Shown here in pieces: positions 46,781 to 58,390 of a stretch of 64,000 nt of DNA (its first letter is position 1; the number at the start of each line of letters is the position of its first letter). The notes below the pieces were generated by a model that did not search any database, was not told the origin of the DNA, and saw nothing but the letters and a program-made list of their open reading frames with translations. Position numbers and translations under genes: made by a program. The stretch covers positions 104,793,256-104,857,255 of the forward strand of contig OX235271.1 of the NCBI GenBank assembly GCA_944472155.2, read 5' to 3'. Source of the DNA: Trichobilharzia szidati. Its lineage: Eukaryota > Platyhelminthes > Trematoda > Strigeidida > Schistosomatidae.

Positions 46781-47609
46781 TTATATACCATTACATCTTG
46801 TACAGCTAAATTTAAAATTAAGAAAATGTCTCCAATTATTCAAATCTCGGAGTAAAGCCCGAATTTTCAGTTATATTTCTTTTAATTTTTACTAAGGTAT
46901 TACTCTTCTGCCTCTCCAACCAAAAGAGTAAAGTGATCATATTCTTTTTGGAAATGAAACTCCTGCACAAACACCTTATCATTGTCGTTGATATCTTGAC
47001 TCCACTTCTAAGTTAAGATAAGAACAACTCAAGGCATATATTACATTCCGTTTGAAATCAATCAGATAGATGGTTCAGAATCGGTGTGCTCAAAATGAAA
47101 TGTAAATTCAGCATCAATCGTTTCAAGTCATTTTTCCCTATATACGTACCTATGCTTATATAGATGATGTATATTAATTCTCTGTTCTGCAAATGGAATC
47201 CATCTTATGGATTATGTGGACAGATAAATTTTAAATAGGTTTCACGTCCATCATTACAGATTGAAAAATTTGACTATTCATTGTTTAAATAGAATTCATT
47301 TCCCTGTTTCTTTAAAACTTCCCTTAAATCTCTGTTTTTTAGATGTCATATTGATTTATGAAAGATTTGGACGGTAGATTTGCAAATAAACACCTTACAT
47401 TTTATTTAGAGTACTCCCGGACCCCTAGTAGCCTGCATAGACTAATCTTCGACTAGTTATGCTGATAACTGTCAAGCAGTTAGTAATGTGTACAGCGTAT
47501 ACAGTAGTTACGTATACATTTCCTTTTTAATGTCTGTTTGTTGTCTGTATTTTGTGGTCATTTGAGTCGGTAAATTATGAAGTGTAAAATTCTCAAGAGT
47601 TAGTTTGTT
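46781..47609. other. Nothing supported
   Basis: AT-rich interval without a gene or recognised family. Confidence 0.35.
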
Positions 47610-48215
47610 AGGATTTAATTTGTCTCAAGTTTGGTCACAGATTGAAGTCAGCTAGAGAACCGATGAGAACCATGGAGTTATTAACAGCCGCTTCGCCCTT
47701 GTTTGGTAATCCTCATCAGTACGCATCCACCGGCGTTCAAACTCAGGACCTCAGGGTACAAGGAGAGCTCGTAGACTACTCAGACACTGGGAACCAGTCT
47801 AATGGCCAATGAATTCCAAATTCTACCAATTCGTAATTTTAGAACGACCACCAGCTGGTGCCATCGGTGAATATTTGTCTGACTGGCTACATGACACATT
47901 TGCCTGGATTTCTAGTGAGAAACCGTAACCAGTGGGGTCCACCAAGTTAGGCGTATGGGCAAATACTCGTCGACGGCATTAGCTGGTAGTCGCTCTAAAA
48001 TCACGAATTGGTAGAATTTGGAATTCATGGGCCATTGAGCCGGTTCTTAGTGCCGGAGTGGCCTACGAGCTTGCCTTGTACCTGAGAGGTTGTTGGTTCA
48101 ATCTCTGGTGGATGCGTACTGACGAGGAGTCCCAAACTAGGACGAAACAGCTATGCAGTACTCCCTGGTTTTCAATGGTTCTCTAAATGACATCACTCCA
48201 TGATCAAATTTGAAA
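47610..48215. mobile_element. Family A retroposon, inverted dimer
   Basis: Left arm minus (3' region 47635-47680, hammerhead-like remnant 47680-47725, tRNA-like part to 47790, GAATTCC body). Right arm plus (CACCAAGTTAGGCGTATGGG at 47939, body, tRNA-like part 48045-48110, hammerhead-like 48116-48165 with core ACGAGGA and intact GAAA, then the 3' region). TAAAATT occurs at both outer flanks and may be a short target duplication. Confidence 0.7.
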
Positions 48216-48883
48216 CATCTAAAATTGGTTGTTCTTTTACTAAATACTTCTCATGATTCTATAACGTGCATCAGAAAAGTTATCATCATCCGGTAAGTGT
48301 TTGACAAGAAATATAGCTTTATAAATTCAAATAAGGAAGGAAATAATTTTATTTATCTCATAAAGATACTACCTTGTATTTTTGGTCATTTATGCTGATT
48401 TCTGCTAAACTGATATATGTGATCTTATTAAATGACCAATCGAGTAAGAAAAAATGACACTTTCCGGAAACTTCATTGTCTCTTGAGTGAGTTTAATTCT
48501 CCTTTGAATAAATAAAATCTTAATGAAAAAATGTTTACAATATGTTGAAAACTACCCTGTTTTTAACAACCAATAAGAGATAGTTTAATCTTTTTGTGTG
48601 ACCAAATAAGTTTTTTTAAATTGAACATCAGTATCTAAGTGATTAACCTGACTACATCTGTCATGAAATCTCGCTTATTACAGAGTCATAAATGATCTCC
48701 TGATGCAGCAATAGTACAGGACACCATAGTAGCATAATTTTATTTGATAAATGACAGTGGTACAGTATTATTTAGTGATAATAATACTATATCACTATTT
48801 TTCAAATGAAATTATTCTATTATGGGATTGCACTCTACCATTATTATAAGTAATACAGGAAAATCTCCTTCATACGCTTTCAC
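48216..48883. other. Nothing supported
   Basis: AT-rich interval. Confidence 0.35.
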
Positions 48884-49185
48884 TGTATGGCGTGTGCTAC
48901 TGATAAGAGTTATCAGGAGTATATAAAGAGATGTTCATCGGCATTACAACATCAAAGAACAGGGAAATACATTTGATGTCAGAGAAAGCAAAGGATACAG
49001 AGTTGCGGAAATCATGAGAGACGTGAAAGGAACACAGAGAAACACAGTATGAAGGCCAGAAGTAGCACAACACGAAAGATGTGTTCAAATGGTGCGTTGA
49101 AGACAAGATGTACATAATTTGGCAACATAGAGATAAACTGTAAACAAAGACTCCTATACCAAGTCTCTTGTTGTCTATATTTACA
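48884..49185. mobile_element. Short LTR-ended element related to 33653-34993
   Basis: Begins TGTATGGCGTGTGCTACTGA and ends CCAAGTCTCTTGTTG...TTTACA, sharing both termini with 33653-34993. Its minus strand reads FAFSDIKCISLFFDVVMPMN then ISLYTPD, matching the RT-upstream part of that element (LFDVRSISMLFYIFMAMNIP). It looks like an internal deletion derivative. No target duplication seen. Confidence 0.55.
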
Positions 49186-50336
49186 GTGAGAGTCTTTGGA
49201 CATGTTGGAAATTAGAAACATGCCGTGGGATACTAAAGTCAATTATGGACACAGATAAACTAATAACATGTTAAATCTTTAAATTGCGTGAATTATCCCC
49301 TGAAGTGAGATAAATATCCTGTTTTTGAAGATTTAGGAAAGCACATGGCAAAGAAGTAACTTGTAATTTTCACTAACCAGCAGTTAACACTTTTCAAAAT
49401 TACTATGACTATAGTTATGAAAAAATAAAGATACTAAAAAAATCAATCAATCCCAATCATCACTAAGTATCTTTACACAATATTAAGAGCTGGAGAATGA
49501 AACAGCAGCATCCCTTATCTCTTCAATAAACTCTTAATACAGTTCTTATTTACATGAATTTAGCATTAGAAGACTTTATTCGAGTCTTCTTTAACATTAG
49601 CTCCAGAATTAGTAAAACACGTTACCCTCTTAACAATAAAGCTATATGATGATTGAAGAGAGCTATGCATAGTGCAATATCTTTTCATACACAATCAGTA
49701 ACCCTGCATACATATTTCAGTACTACATTTATCATCAAAATAAAATAGAATTCCCAGTTCGCTAAAAACACACTTCATCAATTCAACCAATGTAGAGATG
49801 GCAAGCAGAATTTATTTATTTATAAAGATACAAGATATACAATGTCAGTTAAAAAGATATGTTAAGTGAGAAAATGTATGTTGCAAAGATGAAAATTCTG
49901 CATTTAAAAAATATCTGTCTTTTAATGTGTAAATTATAACCAATAATGAATTCAGTTGAATAGTATTTTTATGACTTTTATAATTTTCTCTTTAGATTTT
50001 TAATGTTTTAGAGGGTTTTATTTTGAAATTTACACTTTGATTTTATATGAAGTTGTGTGAGTGACTTCAATGAACTAGAAATAATAGTAGATAGCATATT
50101 CAATTCTGTAATAGTTTTTATATTTGCAACACAAATTTTACTGTATTTTTCCTAGATAATTAATTATTTGAGTACATATCACAGTACACTGTTGATATTT
50201 TAAAATGAAATTAATTGTGTACATCCTCATGCCACACGAAAGAGACAAATACTGAATGTATGTAATGCTCTGGATCTACTCATACTACTAATGAGTAGCT
50301 TGATAATTATGAGATAATTGTAAAAACTATTGGATT
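49186..50336. other. Downstream flank of the homeobox gene
   Basis: AT-rich; probably includes the 3' UTR of the minus-strand homeobox gene just below 50337. A hairpin with stem CTACTCAT/ATGAGTAG lies at 50277-50299. No other feature. Confidence 0.35.
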
Positions 50337-51037
50337 TTAATGAGAAGCTGACGAAGATAATGATGTTGAGGATAAAATACACTCAATACTAAATGGTGAA
50401 TCATTTGATTTACTTAACTTTATGTCATTATTAAAACAATCCTTTAAAGTGTTTATCTTAGACTGATGTAGTTCTGTAACACTAGATTGGAAAGGTAATT
50501 GTCTTTGATTGGTCATGTGATTATTTCGTTGTAATTCATTCCATAAATTCATATCCCCCAGTGGAAAATTGAGATGAAAGTTTGTCCATAATGGGTGGGG
50601 ATGAATTAAAGCGATATCATTAGAGTGAGTGTTGGACTGTTTACAAAAAGACATAAATTGAGAAGATAAATCCATACAGTTTTGTGGCACTGTGATATGC
50701 TGAAATAAATGATTTTGTTCAAATTCTTTGACTTGATTTACCGGAGAAACTAAACTTAATGGCATGTCATCAGCAGAGTTTGATGTTTCACTACCTTTTG
50801 GTCCAATAGTTGAAAATTTGGAGTTCTTCTGCATAGTTTTAGTCGAAGAAGAAATCTTTGAAATATGGTTCTGCTTAGCCATAGTTTGTTTCTTTTTGAC
50901 AGCTTGAATACGTTTTTCAATTAATTTCCGTCTTCTTTTTTCTAAACGATTCGCTTCTCTTTTTAATAACTCCTTTGGATCAATTGGTTCACCTGAACAT
51001 GTGATTAGTTGAGCATTATGTGCTGGCCTTCCAGGTC
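50337..51037 (-). CDS. UNCX: UNCX/unc-4-type homeobox protein, terminal exon
   Basis: Last coding exon, from an acceptor (TGATATAG, AG at 51039-51038) to TAA at 50337. It joins the previous exon in phase 1 to give GPGRPAHNAQLITCSGEPID directly after the homeodomain; this block is specific to UNC-4/UNCX proteins. A very basic helix follows (LLKREANRLEKRRRKLIEKR, then AVKKKQ), matching the charged segment of that family. The rest is Asn/Ser/Gln-rich and probably disordered. Near the C-terminus FSIECIL (50373-50393) is an eh1 motif (F-x-I-x-x-I-L), the kind of site through which C. elegans UNC-4 recruits the Groucho-type corepressor UNC-37. A repressor role in neuron identity is inferred from the family. 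The remainder of the gene lies at higher coordinates. Confidence 0.9.
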
Positions 51038-51809
51038 CTATATCAGTCAAATAACAAAAGAAGTTAATGGTAAATCAAGTAAGTAAACCGTTGACAGCAA
51101 AATTATTTGAGCAGTACTACTTCTGGTTTTCACACGGCATAGGTTTTCAACAAGTAGAAGTTAAACCATTTATTTTTGGTCATCAATGAAGTTGATAAAA
51201 TGAAAGTATTACCTACTTAAACACATGGCGCTATATACTACTAACTGACTGATATAAGTAGTTGTTTGCCACTCACATCAACTGGTAGTAGATACAACGT
51301 TGTAAACATAAAATAGTTCTCTAAATTAATAACCAAAAAGGTAATTTAATTCGTCAAAGCTAACACCTTTACAACTGAAGTATCCCTTTGTTATAGTCTT
51401 CGCTTTATTGGTTCTCCCTACCACAAAGTATTCAAATAAATTCCATATTAACTTCAATGTTTTTCAAATATTTGTTTATGACTTCATTAGTTTAGACCTT
51501 TCAACAAGTTCTTCCTGGAAGTAAGGAATATGGAATGCAAAACAGTGATCAGTCCTTATTTACGACTGATAGATCAGGTTGACATTAAGATTTATTTTAC
51601 AATTTTTATCAGTTACAAAACTGGATCAAAACTACTATAAACTAAATTACTTATATTCGACTTAACTGAAGGATATTTTGTTATTCTTTATTAACACTTG
51701 CTAAAATAATCTACTTGAGTTCATTTGGCATAATACCTTCATGATGCTTGACCCATCTTTCCCCTTTTCATGCCTACTACTTAACAAAAGTTTGTTTAGA
51801 AGTTAAGTC

Positions 51810-52060
51810 GCGAAATGATATCAATTAGAGAACCACTGAAAACCTGGGAGTTTTGGACTATTCAATAGTACTCAAGCATGACTCCACCATGGGTCGAACC
51901 CAGGACCTCCAAGTTACGAGGCGAGTCCGCTGGTTGACCATTCAGTCACTAGAACTCAATCCAATATCGAATGAATTATAATACCTGCCATTTCGCTACA
52001 GCTTCCCCTAACTGATCTCAGCTCGCTATCTAACTTGAAATCAATTTAATCTCTGCAAAA
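51810..52060 (-). mobile_element. Family A fragment in a homeobox-gene intron
   Basis: Minus-strand 3' region (GATATCAATTAGAGAACCAC), a deleted hammerhead, B box (forward GGGTCGAACCCAGGACC), and an A box remnant to about 51955. A short plus-strand end (TGATCTCAGCTCGCTATC) at 52014 again makes an inverted dimer. Lies between the last two coding exons. Confidence 0.6.
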
Positions 52061-52103
52061 TAACACCTAAAATGGTTTTATCTCACTAATTATGTTCACT
52101 TAC

Positions 52104-52158
52104 CTTTACGTGTATGTTCTCGTTTACGCCACTTAGCTCTTCTGTTTTGAAACCACAC
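52104..52158 (-). CDS. UNCX: UNCX/unc-4-type homeobox protein, recognition-helix exon
   Basis: A 55-bp exon between acceptor AAAG (AG at 52160-52159) and donor GTAAGT (from 52103). It encodes VWFQNRRAKWRKREHTRK plus one base of the next codon. This is homeodomain helix 3 with Trp48, Phe49, Gln50, Asn51 and Arg53, the DNA-contacting set of paired-like Q50 homeodomains. The upstream junction falls between homeodomain residues 46 and 47, the classic intron position of paired-class homeobox genes. Phase fits both neighbours (0 upstream, 1 downstream). Confidence 0.95.
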
Positions 52159-52309
52159 CTTTCAGAATTAAAATAAAAGATCAAAGAGAAATGAATAACT
52201 TCCTGAATGATGTCTGTTCGTCTTGAATATTTTTATGAAATATTTTATATGAGAAATAAATTTGTTGAATGGCGATAGTTCCAAAATTTCTTAAATAAAT
52301 TGTCAAGTA

Positions 52310-52812
52310 TTGGTTTTGTAGGGATTTCGTTTGATTGCATGGGGGATTTCATCATGAGCTGACATCAGTTAGAGAACCATTGGAAAACCAGATGGGAGTA
52401 CTGGACAGCTGTTTCGTCCTAGTCTGGGACTCTTCATCAGTACGCACCCATCGGTGTTCGAACCCAGCACCTTCTGATCACAAGGTGAGCTCGTAGACCA
52501 TTGAGCCACTGGGACCTATTCCAGGTTGAAGATAAGGCAGTAACTCATCGAAGAAGACATCGCGAAATGGTCGCGCTATGTCATGAATTGGCAGATGTTG
52601 GAATTCATGCACCGGCCATTGGATCGGGTCCTAGTGGCTCAATGACCTACGAGCTCGCCTTGTAACCAGAAGGTGCTGGGTTCGAACCCTGGCGGTAGGT
52701 GCGCACTGGTGAAGAGTCCCAAACTAGGACAAAACAGGTGGCTGTCCAGTACTCCCAGATTTTCCAATAGTTCTATAACTGATGTCAGCTCATGATGAAA
52801 TCCTCCATCCAA
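52310..52812. mobile_element. Family A retroposon, inverted dimer, in a homeobox-gene intron
   Basis: Left arm on minus: tail TCAAGTATTGGTTTTGTAGG, 3' region (TCATCATGAGCTGACATCAG), hammerhead-like segment 52398-52445 with core AUGAAGA, B box (52459), A box (52505). Right arm on plus: body 52560-52625, A box (52638), B box (52680), hammerhead-like remnant 52692-52765, and 3' end TCAGCTCATGATGAAATCC. Both arms are nearly full length. Confidence 0.82.
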
Positions 52813-53514
52813 TTAAGTATATTGGTTATTTCATCTGCTTTACAATATTAAGGAAGAAGTGAAGTACATTAAAGCCACGCTAATATATTTGTGAAATTTC
52901 CTTTGAAAACGAGTTATCAAATTCCAGTAGTGTTGATATATATATATAATCCTAACCGTTTGAATTGCATTCCAGTACAGCCTTTCCAGAAGTTAGATGT
53001 GAAAGTAGGAAACTCACTCTCCTTTACTCGCTTGATGGCAGAAAACTGAATTCATCTGAGTCTATACCACTTAGTACAGAAAAATGACTGTCAGGTCAAA
53101 GACCACATCACCACTAAAATGTCCGTCAGTTGGGCTTACTAAATTATTGATGATAAGCAGAGTTAGTTATGGTCAAGTTTTTTTTTAATATGATAAATTG
53201 TGCACATGGCTAAACTTATATCAAGTTTCATTACTAAGTAATTATTGTAAGATCAGCTGAAATGAGAATGTACGCTGGTAATGATTTTCTCTAGGCAGTC
53301 ATCGCTTTTAGTCAATCATGATACACTTTTATGGTATTTATTTTACACCACAACATTTATGGATTTAGAATCTCTATAAAATATTTCAGCTATAATCTCA
53401 TTCATAATTCCTTAGTCCTCCACTGTATTATGCAAATAGTACCACATTAAAAGGTTTACTCAAATCATTAAGAAAACCTAAGGTAATTCACACAGTCAAC
53501 AAAATATTGCTTAC
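52813..53514 (-). other. Homeobox-gene intron, no other feature
   Basis: Intronic sequence on the minus strand between the exon ending at 53515 and the one starting at 52158. A TATATATATA run lies at 52939-52948. Nothing else supported. Confidence 0.6.
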
Positions 53515-54175
53515 CTGTATACGAGATTCTGGCAGGCCTAAACGCTGTGCTAATTCTTCTCTTACAACCATACTTGGATAATGACTAACACGGAAAACTA
53601 ATTCTAGTTCTGTTAACTGTTGTCCTGAGAAATTAGTACGTGTTCTTCTACGACGTTTACCATTACGATTATCATTACTACCATCGTCATCATCGTCATC
53701 ATCGTCACCATCTCCGTCATCAATGTCATCAATATCATTTATATCACTGCCAATATTTGATTTAGTCTCAGTTACAGAAATATCAATTTCTTCAGATGAT
53801 AATAAATGACTGTCAGCATTGTACTCATCAACAACATCAACATCATTATCATGGCTGCTTTGTTCACTCCATTTCTGATAGGTATTATTTTCAGTATGTA
53901 TTTCACTATCTGATTTATAACCATGATTTATTACGTAATAATCTTTACTCTTGCATCTTCTTCTTCTTGTTGTTCCTTCTCCTCCTTTCTATTTAATTCT
54001 TTGGACTTGAATACTGATTCATTTGTTTTATTTTTATAACTTGAAGATTTACAGTTTAATTTTGCTTTTAGCATAGATGAAGAATTTGTTGATAATTCTG
54101 TGTACTTCTTACAAACTGATACATTACTAGAGCCAGTACTTGATTGATCATGTGATGAGATGTTTACCTGTCCAC
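53515..54175 (-). CDS. UNCX: UNCX/unc-4-type homeobox protein, acidic exon plus homeodomain residues 1-46
   Basis: Minus-strand exon from an acceptor (TTAACAATATAG, AG at 54177-54176) to donor GTAAGC (from 53514). The 3' part encodes [40 protein letters not shown] and LPESRIQ, i.e. homeodomain arm and helices 1-2, closest to UNC-4/UNCX (FTGWQLEELE...SHYPD). Upstream is an acidic tract with eight consecutive Asp (53677-53700, a GAT/GAC repeat). The frame used by the homeodomain is open only up to a TAG at 53989. The frame entering from the acceptor ([20 protein letters not shown] onward, to [16 protein letters not shown]) stops at 53931. The two overlap at 53934-53988, around a GAA-type repeat, so a one-base shift or an unseen micro-intron is needed. 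No start Met for the protein is established; the first exon is not found. Confidence 0.85.
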
Positions 54176-54236
54176 CTATATTGTTAAGAAAAAGAAGAAT
54201 AAATTGGCGAATATTATGTAAACGAAGAATAAATAT

Positions 54237-54500
54237 TATGGTTACAAGGCGAGCTCGTAGACCATTAAGTCACTGGGACCCGATCCAATGGCCCATGAAT
54301 TCTAACTTCCGCAAATTCACGACATAGCGCGACAACTTAGCAATGTCTTCGATGAGTAACTGTCCTGAGTTTGAACCCCAGTGGGTGCGTACTGTTGAAG
54401 AGTTCCAAACTAGGCTGACGAAACAGCTGTCCAGTACTTCCAACTGGCTTTCCAATGGTTCTCTAACCGATGTTAGCTCATTATGAAGTCCTCCAATATA
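54237..54500. mobile_element. Family A retroposon, truncated inverted dimer
   Basis: Left arm on minus begins inside the tRNA-like part (GGTTACAAGGCGAGCTCGTA) and runs through the GAATTC body. The right arm on plus holds B-box-like GAGTTTGAACCCC (54367), hammerhead-like 54383-54440 (core UUGAAGA, intact GAAA, CAGCUGUC) and the 3' region. It lies 60 bp upstream of the homeobox acceptor, in the first visible intron. Confidence 0.7.
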
Positions 54501-54579
54501 TATAACTTTATAATGAAATCTACTTTGAAATCAGTTTAATCTTCATAAATCTAACATTCAAAATATGATCCACTGCTTG

Positions 54580-54850
54580 TTAGTGACTTACTACACAGGA
54601 TGGACTTCCTTGAATTTCAACCAAAGACTGTAGTTGATAGTGTTCATCAAGTCATGATAGATACTCACAGACGACGTTGGATAGCAACAGCTGTATATCG
54701 AGAAGTGAAAGAAATCTGAGTTTGTGGGGCCACTAGATTTGTGACCCGTTGGCCGAATAACAAAATACTTATCTCGTAATCCAAAAGTATTGGGTTTTGA
54801 GCCCTAGTGAAATCCTGGGTATCTGCTAAACATCTATCCTCTGACATCTG
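54580..54850 (+). mobile_element. Possible tRNA-derived retroposon of a further family
   Basis: GACCCGTTGGCCGAATAACA and AGTATTGGGTTTTGAGCCC resemble A and B boxes at tRNA spacing (54742-54802). No second copy was found in the window, so the call is weak. Confidence 0.3.
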
Positions 54851-56679
54851 CTTTTCCCCTTGCCTCTCTAATTGTTTTCGGTCCGTGATGAAGCTTTTCT
54901 TGAAATATATATGATTTGATTCCTTTTGCCACTGTATTTATAAATCACAAGACTAAGCTTAGATGAAAACTGGTTAATAATACCAAAGTCGCTTTTATTC
55001 TTTTGGTGTAAATAGAGAAAAAACTTAACTACTTTATAGAAATAAGTAACAGAAAACACTTTGAAGTAAGAATGAAGTTTTAATATCATCATTACATGCC
55101 TAGAATGAATATGGCAGTGCAACTATAGACGAAATAATATCGTTAAACTGATGGATTTTTTTTCTGTTGTTACGGAGGCTTTTCTTTTTATTTCTGACTG
55201 GGGTGTGTTAACCGATTTCCGTCTCGCTGTTCTTCCAACATTACGACATACTTCATTTTTGCAATAAAAGAAACAATGAAAACCAGGGAGTATCGAAAAT
55301 CTAATTTGAAATTCACCAAGTACCTACGAACCTAACAAACTGACAAAATGTATCTACATCTTTAGCTCCTTTGCATCATTCGAGTCAACACCTTACGACA
55401 TTTGTCAAACATCTCATTTTGAGCAATTTAGTCCGTCATATTTAAGAGAAAGGCGAAAGGAGAAGACATTCATTCAACTTGTTAAATTTACGTCTTTCTT
55501 TCCCACTTATTGTCGCTTAACTTCATGTCCATATCTGTGAGTTGTTTTCCTTTATTTCATGATATATAATTATTAAAAATCACACCTATTCGTAATATGA
55601 CCTAGCAACACAATCAAATTGTCTTCTCTTAGTCATAAACCCTGATCTACTCACTTAACCAAGTTCCGTTGACAGATTGAGGTTAGCAGTTTACTTGATT
55701 TATGCCTGAGGGATATACATACTATACATGCATACACTATTACCTATACATAATATCATGTGTATTTATTTATGTCAACAACAAAAATTACGTAATCACC
55801 AGCTTGGTAGCAAAATCTGATTGGAAAATTGACAGGCGAATGAATATCCCGTGAAGTCAAAGAGAAATTAATGTTTAGACAGGAAATTATGTGTATATAT
55901 ATTTTCTTTCTTTCTTTCTTTCAAATTTCCAACATTGTCTTCTTTTGCATCATCATTTAAGAAATAATAAATTAAAATGAGTTTGTTGATGGGAGACAAA
56001 ATTGTCTCTCTATCCTCTACAATAACACCAATTGCACACACAACCACACCTAAGCATACATATACATAAACAAACACATAGATAGATATATCATTGACAA
56101 AATTTCATACTCCCTCCATCTGTCACGTCACACTTCTTTATTCACCACATATACACACCACACCTTCATGGTTTGTTGTATGGAAAATTCTGTGAGTAAA
56201 TGTGTGTCAAATCTTAAAAGATGAGATATGTGTGAGGCGAAGATTGAAATATGGGTATGACACTTTAACTTACAAATTTGTTGATAATTGTAGCAATAAA
56301 AATTAAATTACTTTTGTTCAAATATTTATATTTTTATATTTCCTAACACATAAATTTAGTGAAATACAAGTTTCGTTATCCAGTAAATATTAAATGATTG
56401 CAATACTTTATTTCAAACTTAATTACTAATAAAAAAAATTATTTGGCAACTTGTTTGAAACAAGCGATTATATAATTTACTTATATACTAAACAGTAATT
56501 CCGCCTTACCAACAATGGAGAATCCTTTTTTTCTAATAAGAAAACCAGCCCCCCTGGGGGTATGAAAACAATTATAGGTTTCAGTAAAAATAACCTTTTT
56601 TGTTGTTGTTGCTGTTGTTGTTGATATGATTACACAATTTGTATGAAGCGTGAATAAAACATTCATTCAAAATCTTAAA
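54851..56679. other. Nothing supported
   Basis: AT-rich; a (TTTC) run at 55905-55922 and a GTTGTT run near 56600. Open frames here are low complexity. The first exon of the homeobox gene could lie here or beyond, but I cannot point to it. Confidence 0.35.
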
Positions 56680-57033
56680 CAATAAAGTTTTCAAGTATTG
56701 GTTTATAGGGATTTAATTTTTTGGTTGTAGCAGGTCGGACGTAAGGACAAATACTCGCCAAAGAGATTGGCTAGTGATCGCGCTATGTCATAAATTGGCA
56801 GAAGTTGGAATTCATGGGCTGGCCATTGAATCGGGTCCTAGTGGCTTAATGGTCTACGAGGTCGCTCGCCTTGCAACCGGAAGTTACTGAGTTCGACCCC
56901 TGGTGGTTAGTGCACACTGCTGAATAGTCCCAAACTAGGAGGAAACAGCTGTCCAGTACTCCCTACCGGTTTTCCAATGGTTTTCTAACCGATGTCAGTT
57001 CATGATGAAATCCTGTAACCAATAAAGTTTTCA
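56680..57033 (-). mobile_element. Family A retroposon with 14-bp target duplication
   Basis: CAATAAAGTTTTCA at 56680-56693 is repeated exactly at 57020-57033. After the left repeat come the minus-strand tail AGTATTGGTTTATAGGGATT, then directly a full plus-strand unit: AGCAGGTCGGACGTAAGGAC, body, A box GTGGCTTAATGG (56842), a B box (GAGTTCGACCCC, 56889), hammerhead-like 56913-56968 (CUGAAUA, GAAA, CAGCUGUC) and TCAGTTCATGATGAAATCC. The second arm is reduced to its tail. Confidence 0.82.
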
Positions 57034-57399
57034 TTTATTAATTTAAGGTCCTTTCATATACATGAGGTCTTTTATGTTAGAACAGTCAGGCTTTTGTACT
57101 GAAGATGTCGAGGTAGAGGCAACTTGATAAATTCTGGTAGTAGTATAATAATAATAACCAGTAACAATTCAGACGTTTCCTTTCAAATAGGAAAAAATGA
57201 ATTCAATTCTCAATGATTTAAAAGGAGTACGAAATTCAAGTGTTTGAATTTATACTGGTCAACTAGATGGATAACTTATAAAGTCTCTTCTATGCAAATA
57301 CCCGATTTATATTAATTATTCACTTGGTCATTCATCATTTCAACATTTGATTTTACTTTAAGGTGATTAAAAGACCAACAATTACTTACATCAGTTAAA

Positions 57400-57940
57400 T
57401 AAACTGTTTCAGATCCCGAAGTCCTTTCGTACGATATTGAGGAACTCTGTGTAGCAATGTGAAGCATTCATGGTGGGGGGTGCTCGATGTCCAAAGTTGA
57501 CAAGGTGTTCGAGAATGGAGCTGCCAGTATTCTTCTTTTCTCCTTTCTTTAGCCAAGCTGGACAGCGTTCTAGAATACTTTTGCTGACTTGACTTTGCGT
57601 ACGGCCGGCCGATATACTTTGCTCCACATGAACAAGTAAACTGATAAATACACACCGAGGTGACCAAAAGGGGTATCTTGTCCTTAACGTTAGACTGGAT
57701 TAACTGTCTGCTGGAGAATGTGATACGTAAGGTGGCTGCTTGTAATGTCTTCTTTAGACATTTAGAAAGGCGGTTTCTAAGAATTTCTGCTTCGATGTCA
57801 CCTTTGGATTCCAGGTTCATGAAGAGAGTTTTCTTAGGAATACTAACAGCTCCATCTTTGAACACCTTGTCAACTCTGGACATCGAGCACCGTATGAATG
57901 CTTCACAGTGCTACACAGAGTTCCTAAATAAACTGTGCCT
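57400..57940 (-). mobile_element. Penelope-like element fragment (GIY-YIG endonuclease) with an inverted end
   Basis: Minus strand 57883-57409: RT-to-endonuclease linker (MNLESKGDIEAEILRNRLSK; LRITFSSRQL), then YQFTCSCGAKYIGR, the CxCGAxYIGR motif of the GIY-YIG domain, then after a frameshift near 57600 SKSILERCPAWLKKGEKKNT and SSILEHLVNFGHRAPPTMNA. The last ~100 bp of this (57405-57530) recur on the plus strand at 57835-57935 (MNASQCYTEFLNK), so the fragment is bounded by inverted copies of its own 3' end. Confidence 0.8.
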
Positions 57941-58390
57941 ATTACTTTCATGATAATTATATCAAGCATAATCTGACTTAGTAAGGTATTAATCATTTTT
58001 TAGATAACTACTGTCATGTTATTAAAAGGTTGGAAACAGTCATCAAAAGGAAACCCTAAACCTATATTCCGTGCTTATTGCCACTTGTCAGTAAGGTGTG
58101 TCGGCAACCTCAAAGGAATTAATGTCACCCTGATGATTTTAAATCCTACATATACAGTCCTAATTTTAAAGGATAGATAGTGTTTATGGATTTCTATCGA
58201 AGCAGAAGTTTTAGAAGGACAATTTTGGAATGATATTAAAGTAAATATTTTAAGGAAAGTGTTAAAACTTATATAATGACGAAATGAAACACTGCAGTTA
58301 CATTTATTAACCTAATAAAGCTGAAGTCAGTTATAATAAGCTTTACATCTGCTTTTTATCAATATGTATTTCTCGTCTGACATAGTCGAC
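57941..58390. other. Nothing supported
   Basis: AT-rich interval between the two Penelope-like remnants. Confidence 0.4.

Noticed and set aside
57660..57953. Plus-strand open frame as a separate gene
   Set aside because: Mostly the antisense of the Penelope-like endonuclease linker, then an inverted copy of that element's 3' end.
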